Origin: Paenibacillus sp. V4I7
Lineage (GTDB): Bacteria; Bacillota; Bacilli; Paenibacillales; NBRC-103111
Direction of reading: 5' to 3'
Assembly: GCF_030817275.1 (NCBI RefSeq)
Contig: NZ_JAUSZD010000002.1
Span: 7,424,001-7,488,000, forward strand
Length of the DNA stretch: 64,000 nt
The number at the start of each line of letters is the position of its first letter. The first letter of the stretch is position 1. The position numbers and the translations under genes are program-made. The notes under the pieces were generated by a model. That model saw nothing but the letters and a program-made list of their open reading frames with translations. It ran no database searches and was not told the DNA's origin. Positions 53,734 through 61,674 of this stretch are shown piece by piece.

Positions 53734-54901
53734 GATTAGTAAAGAGAATATCTCGCGTATTGGCATCAGGTGCGATGAAATCAAACAACTGTTCCGCTTC
53801 CTCGGCAACCGCTGCGTGTTCAACCTGGGATAATGGCTCGAATAAGTTGATGGTCAAAATAGCCGATTTGCGTTTCTGCGTGATGGACCATATACCGCGA
53901 ACAAAACCATCGACAATCAGCGTGGCTCGGATGATGCCATTGTCCGTAAACACCAGATGCTTATCTTCATCACGCATGATGCGGGTGCGATCGTCGTAGG
54001 ACAGGAGCATATTGTCGAACTCCGATAGGAATCGTGGCGGAGCTGGGGTAGCAGGGTCTGGCCGAGGTGCGTCCGGCAGATCGAACAGCTCGTTTCCTTG
54101 CTCGTCGCGAAAAGAAAGTAAGCTGGGGCGCAGCCGCTCGATCACCTCGCGCAGCCGAGTAAGCCCGGACCAGACCTGCATATCCTTGACGGATGCAGGT
54201 CCGAAGGCCGCTAGGTAGCGCAGCAGCATGGCTTCGGGGTCTTGCCCTTGTGCCAGCGGGCGGCCGAGCCAAGCCTCCGCCGTGGTGTGGGCGGCCTGCC
54301 CGCTGGCGCCCCAGATGCCGCGGGGCGGCACCTGGACAAGCGGTAGGCTGCAGCGCACCGCTTGAGCCAGAGCCGTGGCATCGCGCTGCGGCCACTGGGC
54401 TTGGAGGCACTTGCCGAGCTCACTGAAGGTGAGCGGCCGCGCCTCAAGAAGCGCTCGCCCGGCGGCGGCGAGTGCGTCTAGATCCAGTTCGGCAAGCTTC
54501 TTGCCGAACGTGCCCTTTAAGGCGCGGTCCTGCACGGACTGCAGGGCGGGGCGCAGCGTCAGGCAGTCTTCGGCCGTGACGAGGTGGATCGTCGAGCGCA
54601 TGAGGGCGATGCGCACGATGCTTCTGTCCATGATGAGCTGAGATAGCTCCTCATGGCCAAAGTTCTGCAGTCTAGTCCACAACGCCACGTAGGGTGGGTT
54701 AGGAGCTTGCGCCTGCAGGCCGATGAGGTGCTGGACAGCCTGGAAGATGGGCATGTCCGAGCGCTCGAGGAGCAATTGCCGAGCTAATAGTGCTCGGTTT
54801 AAGGCACGCTGACTGAGGATTTGGCTAGCACAGCCGGTCATGGCTGGTTTAGGAATGTCCGTTTTAGCGCAGCCCTCGTCTGAAGAATTAATTAACGACA
54901 T
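53723..54901 (-). CDS. Winged-helix DNA-binding protein, HTH_42 (AlkX/YcaQ-like) family
   Basis: 392 residues. The family signature is seen as ILSQRALNRALLARQLLLER, VQHLIGLQAQAPNPPYVALW, STIHLVTAEDCLTLRPAL, RYLAAFGPASVKDMQVWSGL and FLSEFDNMLLSYDDRTRI. Relatives in PF06224 include DNA glycosylases that unhook interstrand crosslinks, though the catalytic QxQ-type motif appears here as LQAQAP. ATG 54901 follows AGGAGG by nine bases. Its 5' half is very GC-rich. Divergent from the DUF72 gene with an operator-like palindrome between. Confidence 0.85.
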   Translation of the reverse strand: MSLINSSDEGCAKTDIPKPAMTGCASQILSQRALNRALLARQLLLERSDMPIFQAVQHLIGLQAQAPNPPYVALWTRLQNFGHEELSQLIMDRSIVRIALMRSTIHLVTAEDCLTLRPALQSVQDRALKGTFGKKLAELDLDALAAAGRALLEARPLTFSELGKCLQAQWPQRDATALAQAVRCSLPLVQVPPRGIWGASGQAAHTTAEAWLGRPLAQGQDPEAMLLRYLAAFGPASVKDMQVWSGLTRLREVIERLRPSLLSFRDEQGNELFDLPDAPRPDPATPAPPRFLSEFDNMLLSYDDRTRIMRDEDKHLVFTDNGIIRATLIVDGFVRGIWSITQKRKSAILTINLFEPLSQVEHAAVAEEAEQLFDFIAPDANTRDILFTNQKK

Positions 54902-54965
54902 GTGCACATGCCTCCTATGATTTGAACGATCATTTGCTTTGTAAATTCCATTATATAACAAGTTA

Positions 54966-54983
54966 CTGACAACGTAATGTCAG
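54966..54983. promoter_or_regulatory. Operator-like palindrome CTGACA-N6-TGTCAG
   Basis: CTGACA and TGTCAG around ACGTAA lie in the divergent region between the HTH_42 and DUF72 genes. It matches the site at 43706-43727 in ACTGACAACGT-NN-TGTCAG, suggesting the same regulator. Confidence 0.6.
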
Positions 54984-55074
54984 GGAGGAATGCATGTTTT
55001 ATGATCAGATAAGTTGTTTCTGTTGGTATCAGCACGATACAATGGAATTAACGAATATCCGAGAGGTGAAAGGC

Positions 55075-55908
55075 ATGATCAACATCGGTTTAGCCGGATG
55101 GGGCGACCATGAGTTAGGCGGCAGCAAAGGGAAGCTGCGGGAGTATGGCGCACACTTTCCGGTTGTGGAAGTTGATACTTCTTTTTACGCAATCCAACCT
55201 GAGCGTAATTATATAAAATGGAACCAAGAGACACCAGAACGCTTTGGTTTCATTATTAAAGCTTACCAAGGGATGACGGGTCACCTGAGGGGAGAGAGTC
55301 CTTTTGCTGGTGGGATAGAGCAGATGTTTGAGGTGTTCCTACAGTCGATCCAACCTGTTCAAGAAGCGGGGAAGCTTAAAGCTGTTCTGTTTCAGTACCC
55401 GCCATGGTTTGATTGTAACAAGACGAATGTAGATGTGCTGCGTGATGCTAAAGAGAAGATGGGCGATGTACCCGTAGCGCTGGAATTCCGCCATCAGAGC
55501 TGGTTTACGGAGGAAATGCGCGAAAAGACGCTCACCTTTATGCGGCGAGAGGGTTGGATGCACAGCATCTGTGACGAGCCGCAGGCAGGGATTGGTTCGG
55601 TGCCGACAGTGCTGGAGGTTACACACCCCAAGATGACGATGGTTCGATTCCACGGCCGCAATGTTGGAGGTTGGGTGCAAAACAACGAAGCGAATTGGCG
55701 CGACGTACGGTACTTATACCATTACAATCAGCAGGAGCTGTTGGAGTGGAAGGCGTGGCTGCTAGAGCTCCAGGAGCACACGCGAGAGATATGCGTGATC
55801 TTCAATAACAATTCAGGCGGACATGCCGCAGGGAATGCGAAGGAATTGATGGGGTTGCTCGGTTTAGAATATGAAGGGCTGGGACCACGGCAGTTGGATT
55901 TGTTTTAG
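55075..55908 (+). CDS. DUF72 family protein (YunF-like)
   Basis: 277 residues, TIM-barrel DUF72. Seen are NIGLAGWGDHELGG, VVEVDTSFYAIQPERNYIKW, FGFIIKAYQGMTGH, ALEFRHQSWF, MVRFHGRNVGGWV and CVIFNNNSGGHAAGNA, the family motif order. Enzymatic role unknown; xylose-isomerase-like fold relatives exist. ATG 55075 follows GAGGTG; the longer upstream frame runs through the promoter and operator. Confidence 0.87.
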   Translation: MINIGLAGWGDHELGGSKGKLREYGAHFPVVEVDTSFYAIQPERNYIKWNQETPERFGFIIKAYQGMTGHLRGESPFAGGIEQMFEVFLQSIQPVQEAGKLKAVLFQYPPWFDCNKTNVDVLRDAKEKMGDVPVALEFRHQSWFTEEMREKTLTFMRREGWMHSICDEPQAGIGSVPTVLEVTHPKMTMVRFHGRNVGGWVQNNEANWRDVRYLYHYNQQELLEWKAWLLELQEHTREICVIFNNNSGGHAAGNAKELMGLLGLEYEGLGPRQLDLF

Positions 55909-56012
55909 CAATTGAAAAGGGCTTGTTTGTTTGCGTGTTTACAGATTTTCGGGCTATAGTAAGGGTTATACTTCATTGGGGCTTAGTATAAGCAAAAGAG
56001 GAGAGTCAGACA

Positions 56013-56126
56013 ATGGTTGGTGCCATCATCTTAGGTGTTATTGCCCTTTTGATCATAGTGGGTTTGACATTCTGGGTAACGAAGAAAGCGTACTCCCGTA
56101 AATGGGATGAAGAGGATAACGAATAA
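56013..56126 (+). CDS. Small 37-residue membrane protein (YtzI-like)
   Basis: ATG 56013 follows GAGGAGAG. The peptide is one membrane helix (about residues 2-22, GAIILGVIALLIIVGLTFWV) and a basic then acidic tail (TKKAYSRKWDEEDNE). Single-helix proteins of this shape, such as YtzI, occur in many Bacilli with unknown function. It has its own terminator, which supports it as a real gene. Confidence 0.7.
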   Translation: MVGAIILGVIALLIIVGLTFWVTKKAYSRKWDEEDNE

Positions 56127-56174
56127 CGATTGAGGATAGAAAAAGATATTGAATAAAAGATGGAATGCTATTGC

Positions 56175-56205
56175 GCCAGCCCTGAAATGAAGGGTTGGCT
56201 TTTTC
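56175..56205 (+). terminator. Terminator after small membrane protein gene
   Basis: GCCAGCCCT (56175-56183) pairs with AGGGTTGGC (56191-56199), then T5. Confidence 0.88.
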
Positions 56206-56234
56206 TTTGAAAAAGAGCATGAATCGTTAGGAAT

Positions 56235-56279
56235 TTGACATGTGCAAGTAAAGGCTTTAAGATAATGATAATCATTCTC
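56235..56279 (+). promoter_or_regulatory. Promoter with Fur box
   Basis: TTGACA (56235-56240), a 17-bp spacer and TAAGAT (56258-56263). GATAATGATAATCATTCTC at 56261-56279 differs from the 19-bp Fur consensus at one position and overlaps the -10, so the downstream binding protein is iron-repressed. Confidence 0.9.
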
Positions 56280-56314
56280 ACATATTTAACCATTTAAAGG
56301 AGCGATACGTCATT

Positions 56315-57325
56315 ATGCTTAACCGTTTTTCTGCTGCAAACCGTACATTTGGAGGTAAGCTGCTTCTTTTCGTTTCGATAATTATGCTAATTCTAGCTGG
56401 TTGCGGACAACAAACAGACAATTCGAAGTCGGATGCTGCAGCTACCACGAATACGAAGAAAGAAAGTCAACCCGCTCAATCCAAAGAATATACCGTTAAG
56501 CATGCCATGGGCGAAACAAAGGTAAAGGGCACTCCCCAAAAGGTTATCGTGTTAACGAATGAAGGTACGGAAGCCGTTCTCTCGATGGGGATTAAGCCTA
56601 TTGGTGCGGTGAAGTCTTTTACATTAGGGGATTGGTATGATCATATCAAAGTAGATATGGAAGGCGTGAAAATAGTTGGGGACGAAAACCAACCGAATTT
56701 AGAAATGATAGCTTCCCTAAAGCCTGATTTAATCATCGGAAATAAGGTGCGTCAGGAAAAAGTATATGAGCAGCTGTCAGCTATTGCTCCTACCGTATTT
56801 TCGGAGAGATTATCGGGCGATTGGCAGATCAACTTCAAACTGTATGCAGAAGCTTTGAACAAAAAGTCTGAGGGCGATAAAATCATTGGTGATTTCGAGA
56901 AACGCATAGCAGATTTCAAAGCAAAAGCAGGCGATCAGTTAAAGACGAAGATTTCGATCGTTCGTTTTATGCCGGGTAAAGTTCGTATCTATATGAAGGA
57001 TACATTCTCAGGTGTTATTCTCAATAAACTAGGCTTCGAGCGTCCTGCTTCGCAGAATCAAGATAAATTCGCAGATGATCTGACGAAAGAACGTATTCCA
57101 GATATGAATGGGGACATTCTATTCTACTTCACATGGGATAACGAAAAGGGAGAAGCGAATAAAATCGAGCAAGAATGGACGAATGACCCGCTTTGGAAAA
57201 ACCTTGATGTCGTGAAACAAGGCAAAGTGCATAAAGTAAGTGATGCGGTTTGGAATACGGCAGGCGGAATTAAAGCGGCTAATTTATTGCTGGATGACTT
57301 GGAGAAGTATTTTCCGAAAAAATAA
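56315..57325 (+). CDS. Iron-siderophore ABC transporter binding lipoprotein
   Basis: 336 residues. Lipoprotein signal with lipobox LAGC (cysteine 30), then a FecB/FhuD-type (class III) domain: YTVKHAMGETKVKGTPQKVI, LSMGIKPIGAVKS, PNLEMIASLKPDLIIGNKV and a C-terminal GGIKAANLLLDDLEKYFP. Captures ferric siderophore outside the cell. Preceded by a Fur box. No permease or ATPase gene is adjacent, so it must use a transporter encoded elsewhere. Confidence 0.93.
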   Translation: MLNRFSAANRTFGGKLLLFVSIIMLILAGCGQQTDNSKSDAAATTNTKKESQPAQSKEYTVKHAMGETKVKGTPQKVIVLTNEGTEAVLSMGIKPIGAVKSFTLGDWYDHIKVDMEGVKIVGDENQPNLEMIASLKPDLIIGNKVRQEKVYEQLSAIAPTVFSERLSGDWQINFKLYAEALNKKSEGDKIIGDFEKRIADFKAKAGDQLKTKISIVRFMPGKVRIYMKDTFSGVILNKLGFERPASQNQDKFADDLTKERIPDMNGDILFYFTWDNEKGEANKIEQEWTNDPLWKNLDVVKQGKVHKVSDAVWNTAGGIKAANLLLDDLEKYFPKK

Positions 57326-57363
57326 TTCGTTTAAAGCAGAATTACTTATAATAACAAGTGAGA

Positions 57364-57392
57364 GAGTGGACAATGTTGTCCGCTCTTTTTTT
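57364..57392 (+). terminator. Terminator of siderophore-binding gene
   Basis: GAGTGGACAA (57364-57373) pairs with TTGTCCGCTC (57376-57385), then T7. Confidence 0.9.
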
Positions 57393-57473
57393 ATAAATGA
57401 TTCTAGCAGTTCAGTTGTCAGGTATACGCTTTCTTGCTATGATTGAAGTAGTACATATAAAGGTGGCTGGCCG

Positions 57474-57833
57474 ATGAACCGAATGGAGGCCGAATTTAGT
57501 AACCTAGTGAAGGCTTATCGCAAAAAGCATATGGGCAAGGGACCGGAGCGCGTGACGACGACCTTCTGTAAGTGCTGGGCGATATGCGAAATGGCAGGAA
57601 ATCTCTCTCCCGTAGAGAAGTTTATGGCGAAAACCGGCGATGGCAGACAAATGCTCCGCACGGCTCGTACGGAAATGGTGAAAGAGATTTATAAGGACCA
57701 CCCCCCTGTCGAGATGGAGGAGCTGCTTGGCGCGAAGTTCGTTAAGCTGTTCGTCGATATCGATATTGAGCTGGATGAGGGGATGTCGGTGTTCGTTTTT
57801 GATAAGGATCTGGAAAAGAAGTTTTGTAAATAG
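57474..57833 (+). CDS. DUF2294 family protein
   Basis: 119 residues. LVKAYRKKHMGKGPERVTTT, WAICEMAGNLSPVEKFMAKT and a C-terminal VKLFVDIDIELDEGMSVFVF follow the DUF2294 pattern. Soluble and small; relatives are found beside sodium/proton antiporter or formate-related genes, but function is unknown. Located upstream of the FdhF-type molybdoenzyme, which may be meaningful. AAAGGTGG precedes the ATG. Confidence 0.82.
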   Translation: MNRMEAEFSNLVKAYRKKHMGKGPERVTTTFCKCWAICEMAGNLSPVEKFMAKTGDGRQMLRTARTEMVKEIYKDHPPVEMEELLGAKFVKLFVDIDIELDEGMSVFVFDKDLEKKFCK

Positions 57834-57958
57834 AGATGTTGGCGTTATTGACGTGGACATGCCTGTTTGCTGCACTTTATGCAGTAGCGATGCAAATGGA
57901 AGCCACTTAGTAAGAGAATTTCTATAAATATCAGTCCAATTAGTAGCATATACATAGG

Positions 57959-58071
57959 TAAAGGTGCTTGGCACTTGGTAGCGAACCTGCCGGAGACTAA
58001 CCACTGTAAGACAAGACTTGAGATTTCCTCTGATGAGAGGAGGTCTGGGGATTGTTTTGCGGTGGTTTTTT
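57959..58071 (+). ncRNA. Structured leader/attenuator before molybdoenzyme gene
   Basis: Three stems in a row: AGGTGC-TTG-GCACTT (about 57962-57976), GGTAG-CGAAC-CTGCC (about 57977-57991), and a long terminator hairpin with a 16-bp outer stem (57999-58014 with 58052-58067, G-U pairs included) enclosing CCTCT-GATG-AGAGG and followed by T6. It resembles a regulated attenuator, but I recognise no known riboswitch class. It lies 294 bp before the FdhF/YdeP gene; it could simply terminate the DUF2294 transcript. Confidence 0.5.
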
Positions 58072-58364
58072 GCTTGCTGGGGTGTTGCTAGGGCAGCAAT
58101 TGGGTGTGCGGAGTAGGGGGAAGCGATAGCGATAGGATGCTCTGCGAGAAGGAAGTGGGGAAGTAACTCGGGAATCTGAGCCAAAGGGATAGTGGCTAGA
58201 GTAGAGTGTTTGAGTAAGTGTTATCGGGGAATTGTTCGTTGGTACGAAGGTGCAAAAATAACATAGATTAAGAGTAAGAGTAGAGTAAGAGCAGTAGCAA
58301 GAGCACGGGCAAAAGAGTAGAAGAGTAGAAGAGAAAAAAATAGAACCGAAGGAGCGTTTTTAAG
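58072..58364 (+). other. Purine-rich untranslated stretch
   Basis: No gene. From about 58265 to 58340 the + strand is almost all purine, with repeated AGAGTA and AAGAGTAGAAGAG units, ending in GGAGCG nine to ten bases before ATG 58365. Confidence 0.5.
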
Positions 58365-60719
58365 ATGGGGAAAACGAAGCATACGGGGCCAATTAAGCTG
58401 CCCGCTAAACCAGATCCGAAGCTGTGGGTCAGCAAAGTGCCGTTCGGACTCGGGAAAATAAAGCCGCAGCATATTCGCGAAACGGCAAAAATCGCCTGGC
58501 AGAATCGCGATAATCTGCCGTATGCGTATCGTATTCTAACGCAGGGGGTGTGCGACGGCTGCGCGCTAGGCGTGTCAGGGCTCTACGACCAAACGCTGGC
58601 GGGGCCGCATCTCTGTACAACGCGGCTGAATGTGCTGCGTTTGAACACGATGCCGGCGATTCGCGAGGAGCTGCTGCATGCGGACATTGACGAGCTGAGC
58701 CGCATGAGCAGCACCGAGCTCAGACAGCTCGGGCGTATCCCTTATCCGCTCATCCGCCGCCATGGGGAGCGGAAATTCAGTCGAGCCACATGGGATGAGG
58801 CGCTGGATTTGGTTGCAGAAAAGATGCGTGAGATTGATCCGAAGCAGATGGCTTTTTACTTGACGGCTCGAGGCATTACGAACGAGTCGTACTATGTGGC
58901 AGCGAAGGTGGCAAGGTTGCTCGGTACGAACAACATCGACAACGCCTCGCGTATTTGCCACTCCCCGTCGAAGACGGCACTGAAGCGTTCCGTTGGCGTG
59001 GGCGCTTCGACGTGCAATTACAAGGACTGGATCGGTACGGACGTCCTTGTGTTCTGGGGCAGCGTGGCCGCAAATAACCAGCCGGTATCGACGAAGTATA
59101 TGTACGCGGCCAAGCGCAAAGGGACGAAGATCATTGTCATTAACCCGTACTACGAGCCGTCCATGGAGCAGTACTGGATTCCTTCGATTCCCGAATCCGC
59201 GTTATTCGGGACGAAGCTGGCCGACGATGTGTATCAAGTGAACATCGGCGGGGATATCGGCTTCATGAACGGCGTCATGAAGGTATGGTTCGAGATGGAG
59301 GAGCGCGTGCCTGGCTCCGCGATTGACCATGCGTTCGTGCAGGCGCACACGAACGGGTTAGAGCAGCTGCGCGCCCACGTGGCGCAGCAGAATTGGACGA
59401 CGCTGGAACAGTCGTCCGGCCTTACCCGCGAACGCATGCGTGAGTTCGCGGAGCTGCTGGCGCGTGCCAAGAGCGCGGTTTTCGTGTGGAGCATGGGGCT
59501 CACACAGCACCGCTTCGGCACGGACAACATCTCGCAGGTGGCGAATCTCGCCCTCCTGCGGGGCTTCCTCGGCCGCGAGCACTGCGGGCTGATGCCCATC
59601 CGCGGCCACAGCGGCGTGCAGGGATCCGGCGAAATGGGCGCCGATCCCTTCAGCCTGCCAGGCGGCGACATCTCCAGCGCCGCCGACCGTGCAAGAATCG
59701 AGCAGCTCTGGGGGTTCGAGCTGCCGAGCTGGCAGGGTGACATCGTGGGTGTCACCCTCGAGAACGCGCTCCTGCCCGAGGAGCAGGAGCGGAAGCTCCG
59801 GATGTTCTACACATCCGGCGGCAACTTCCTCGAGACGATGCCGGACCCGGCATTCGTCCGCGAAGCCCTTACAAGCATCGATGTCCGTGTCCACCAGGAC
59901 ATCATCTTGAACACCTCCACGCTGCTTGACGCGCGGGAGGCTGTGGTGGTGCTGCCCGCGATGACGCGCTACGAGCAGCCCGGAGGGGGCACGTCCACCT
60001 CGACGGAGCGGATGGTGTACTTCTCACCCGAGATCGCCGGCCCTCGCATCGGCGAAGCCCGCGCGGAGTGGGCGATCTACGTCGATCTCGCCCGCCGCGT
60101 GAAGCCGGATGCCGCCGGGCTGCTGGGCTGCGGCAGCGCAGAAGCCATCCGCGCGGAAATTGCTCTAGCCGCGCCGAGCTACAACGGCATTGGGCACCTG
60201 CGTGAGCGCGGTGATGTGTTTCAATACGGCGGCGCGTGGCTGTGCGAGGACGGCGTCTGTCCGACGCCGGATGGCCGCGGCGCGCTGCTGCCGATCGAGC
60301 TTCCGGAGCTGCGGAAGCCGGAAGGGCATTTCGCGGTGACGACGCGCCGCGGCAAGCAGTTCAATTCGATGATCTATAGCGACATCGATCCATTCAATGA
60401 AGCAGATCGCTACGATGTGCTTATTCATAACGACGACGCTAGCGCTCTCTCTTTGAAAGAAGGAGAGGCGATCGTCATCTACAACAGCTACGGCAGCATG
60501 CACGGAAGGGTTAAGCGTGCCGAGGTAAAACAAGGCAACATAGAGGTACATTGGCCTGAAGGTAATTCCTTGATTCCTAAGGGTGTTTATGAGCAGTATG
60601 CGGGAATCCCGGAGTATAACACAGCTGTCATAGTAGAGAAGGCAGAAACCTATCACGCTCATAAGGATATACGCTACGTTGAGCAGCGCATACAAGAGCT
60701 GGAGACAGAAGTGGAGTGA
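58365..60719 (+). CDS. FdhF/YdeP family molybdopterin oxidoreductase
   Basis: 784 residues. N-terminal Cys cluster GVCDGCALG (C63, C66) with C84 in PHLCTTRL, followed by the DMSO-reductase-family core: SRATWDEALDLVAEKM, NNIDNASRICHSPSKTAL with C198 as likely Mo ligand (compare RLCMSSA in NapA), VLVFWGSVAANNQPV, IRGHSGVQGSGEMGADPF and a C-terminal molybdopterin-guanine-dinucleotide domain (LIHNDDASALSLKEGE). YdeP-type enzymes are formate-dehydrogenase-like; substrate unproven. Followed by fdhD. The middle two-thirds is very GC-rich compared with the ends. Confidence 0.92.
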   Translation: MGKTKHTGPIKLPAKPDPKLWVSKVPFGLGKIKPQHIRETAKIAWQNRDNLPYAYRILTQGVCDGCALGVSGLYDQTLAGPHLCTTRLNVLRLNTMPAIREELLHADIDELSRMSSTELRQLGRIPYPLIRRHGERKFSRATWDEALDLVAEKMREIDPKQMAFYLTARGITNESYYVAAKVARLLGTNNIDNASRICHSPSKTALKRSVGVGASTCNYKDWIGTDVLVFWGSVAANNQPVSTKYMYAAKRKGTKIIVINPYYEPSMEQYWIPSIPESALFGTKLADDVYQVNIGGDIGFMNGVMKVWFEMEERVPGSAIDHAFVQAHTNGLEQLRAHVAQQNWTTLEQSSGLTRERMREFAELLARAKSAVFVWSMGLTQHRFGTDNISQVANLALLRGFLGREHCGLMPIRGHSGVQGSGEMGADPFSLPGGDISSAADRARIEQLWGFELPSWQGDIVGVTLENALLPEEQERKLRMFYTSGGNFLETMPDPAFVREALTSIDVRVHQDIILNTSTLLDAREAVVVLPAMTRYEQPGGGTSTSTERMVYFSPEIAGPRIGEARAEWAIYVDLARRVKPDAAGLLGCGSAEAIRAEIALAAPSYNGIGHLRERGDVFQYGGAWLCEDGVCPTPDGRGALLPIELPELRKPEGHFAVTTRRGKQFNSMIYSDIDPFNEADRYDVLIHNDDASALSLKEGEAIVIYNSYGSMHGRVKRAEVKQGNIEVHWPEGNSLIPKGVYEQYAGIPEYNTAVIVEKAETYHAHKDIRYVEQRIQELETEVE

Positions 60720-60724
60720 AGACG

Positions 60725-61579
60725 ATGGACGAAGAACAGGACTACTTACATGCTCCTAATGGAGATACAGCATCTCAAGCTCACCCCCCACTTCAATCAA
60801 CGACATCGTGGGGGATATACCGCTATAACGGAACGGAGGTACTCTCTCAAGAGGATACCATCGCAACAGAAGCGCCGCTCACCATCAAAATTGATGGCGA
60901 GGAATTCGCAACACTCGTCTATACACCGACGGATACCATCGATCTGGTTACGGGTTTTCTAGCCTCCGAAGGCCTGATTCGATTCGTGGATCAGATTGAG
61001 TCGTTAACGCTGGAAGAGGAGCGGGGCTTCGTTCATGTGAAACTTCGTCATCTCCATCAATTAAGCCAAAAGATGGTATCCAAACGCTTCATCGGTTCCT
61101 GCTGCGGGAAAAGCCGCCAGTTCTATTTTCACAACGACGCTCGCACGGCCAAAACCGTTAGCACGAAGCTCCAACTATCGATTCAGCAGTGCTTTCATCT
61201 TATGAATCAGCTGCAGAAGCAATCGGCTGATTTTCAGGCCACGGGAGGTCTTCATAATGCAGCCCTTTGCACGGCTAACGAACTGCTCCTCAGCAGAGCA
61301 GATATCGGCAGGCATAACGCACTAGATAAAATTTATGGACATTTGTTAAGGCAGCGAATTCCTGTTCGTGATAAGGTCATAGCCTTCAGTGGAAGAGTCT
61401 CTTCCGAGGTCGCTCTCAAAGCCGCAAAGATCGGCGTCGGTATCCTTTTGTCGAAATCTGCCCCGACAGATCTGGCGCTTCGCTTGGCTCAGGATCTAGG
61501 GATTACGGTTGTTGGCTTCATCCGGCGGGATCAATTATCGGTGTATACGCACCCCGAACGCATAACGGAATGTCGATAA
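60725..61579 (+). CDS. fdhD: Formate dehydrogenase accessory sulfurtransferase FdhD
   Basis: 284 residues from ATG 60725, which lies eight bases after GGAG; a GTG at 60716 would overlap the upstream stop. FdhD passes sulfur to the Mo cofactor of formate dehydrogenases. Seen are TEAPLTIKIDGEEFATLVYT, FLASEGLI, IGSCCGKSRQFYF (adjacent Cys instead of the CxxC loop), GGLHNAALC, SRADIGRHNALDKIYG and VIAFSGRVSSEVALKAAKIG. Same operon as the molybdoenzyme, confirming that it needs Mo-cofactor sulfuration. Confidence 0.95.
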   Translation: MDEEQDYLHAPNGDTASQAHPPLQSTTSWGIYRYNGTEVLSQEDTIATEAPLTIKIDGEEFATLVYTPTDTIDLVTGFLASEGLIRFVDQIESLTLEEERGFVHVKLRHLHQLSQKMVSKRFIGSCCGKSRQFYFHNDARTAKTVSTKLQLSIQQCFHLMNQLQKQSADFQATGGLHNAALCTANELLLSRADIGRHNALDKIYGHLLRQRIPVRDKVIAFSGRVSSEVALKAAKIGVGILLSKSAPTDLALRLAQDLGITVVGFIRRDQLSVYTHPERITECR

Positions 61580-61674
61580 AGGCCCCTTTTTGTGGAAATA
61601 TTTGTATTGTTTCTCTATCTTAATTATGCTAGATTCTAGCTATTGCCATCTTTTGTTAAGAGAGGAACTCAACA

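Noticed and set aside
57836-57910. 24-codon hydrophobic ORF after DUF2294
   Set aside because: No convincing ribosome site or independent promoter; too short to support without conservation data.
57960-58020. Cobalamin riboswitch (CCACTGTAAG resembles the B12 box)
   Set aside because: The rest of the B12 core (GGTGCC, GGGAA, CCGC before ACTGT) is missing and the order of elements is wrong.
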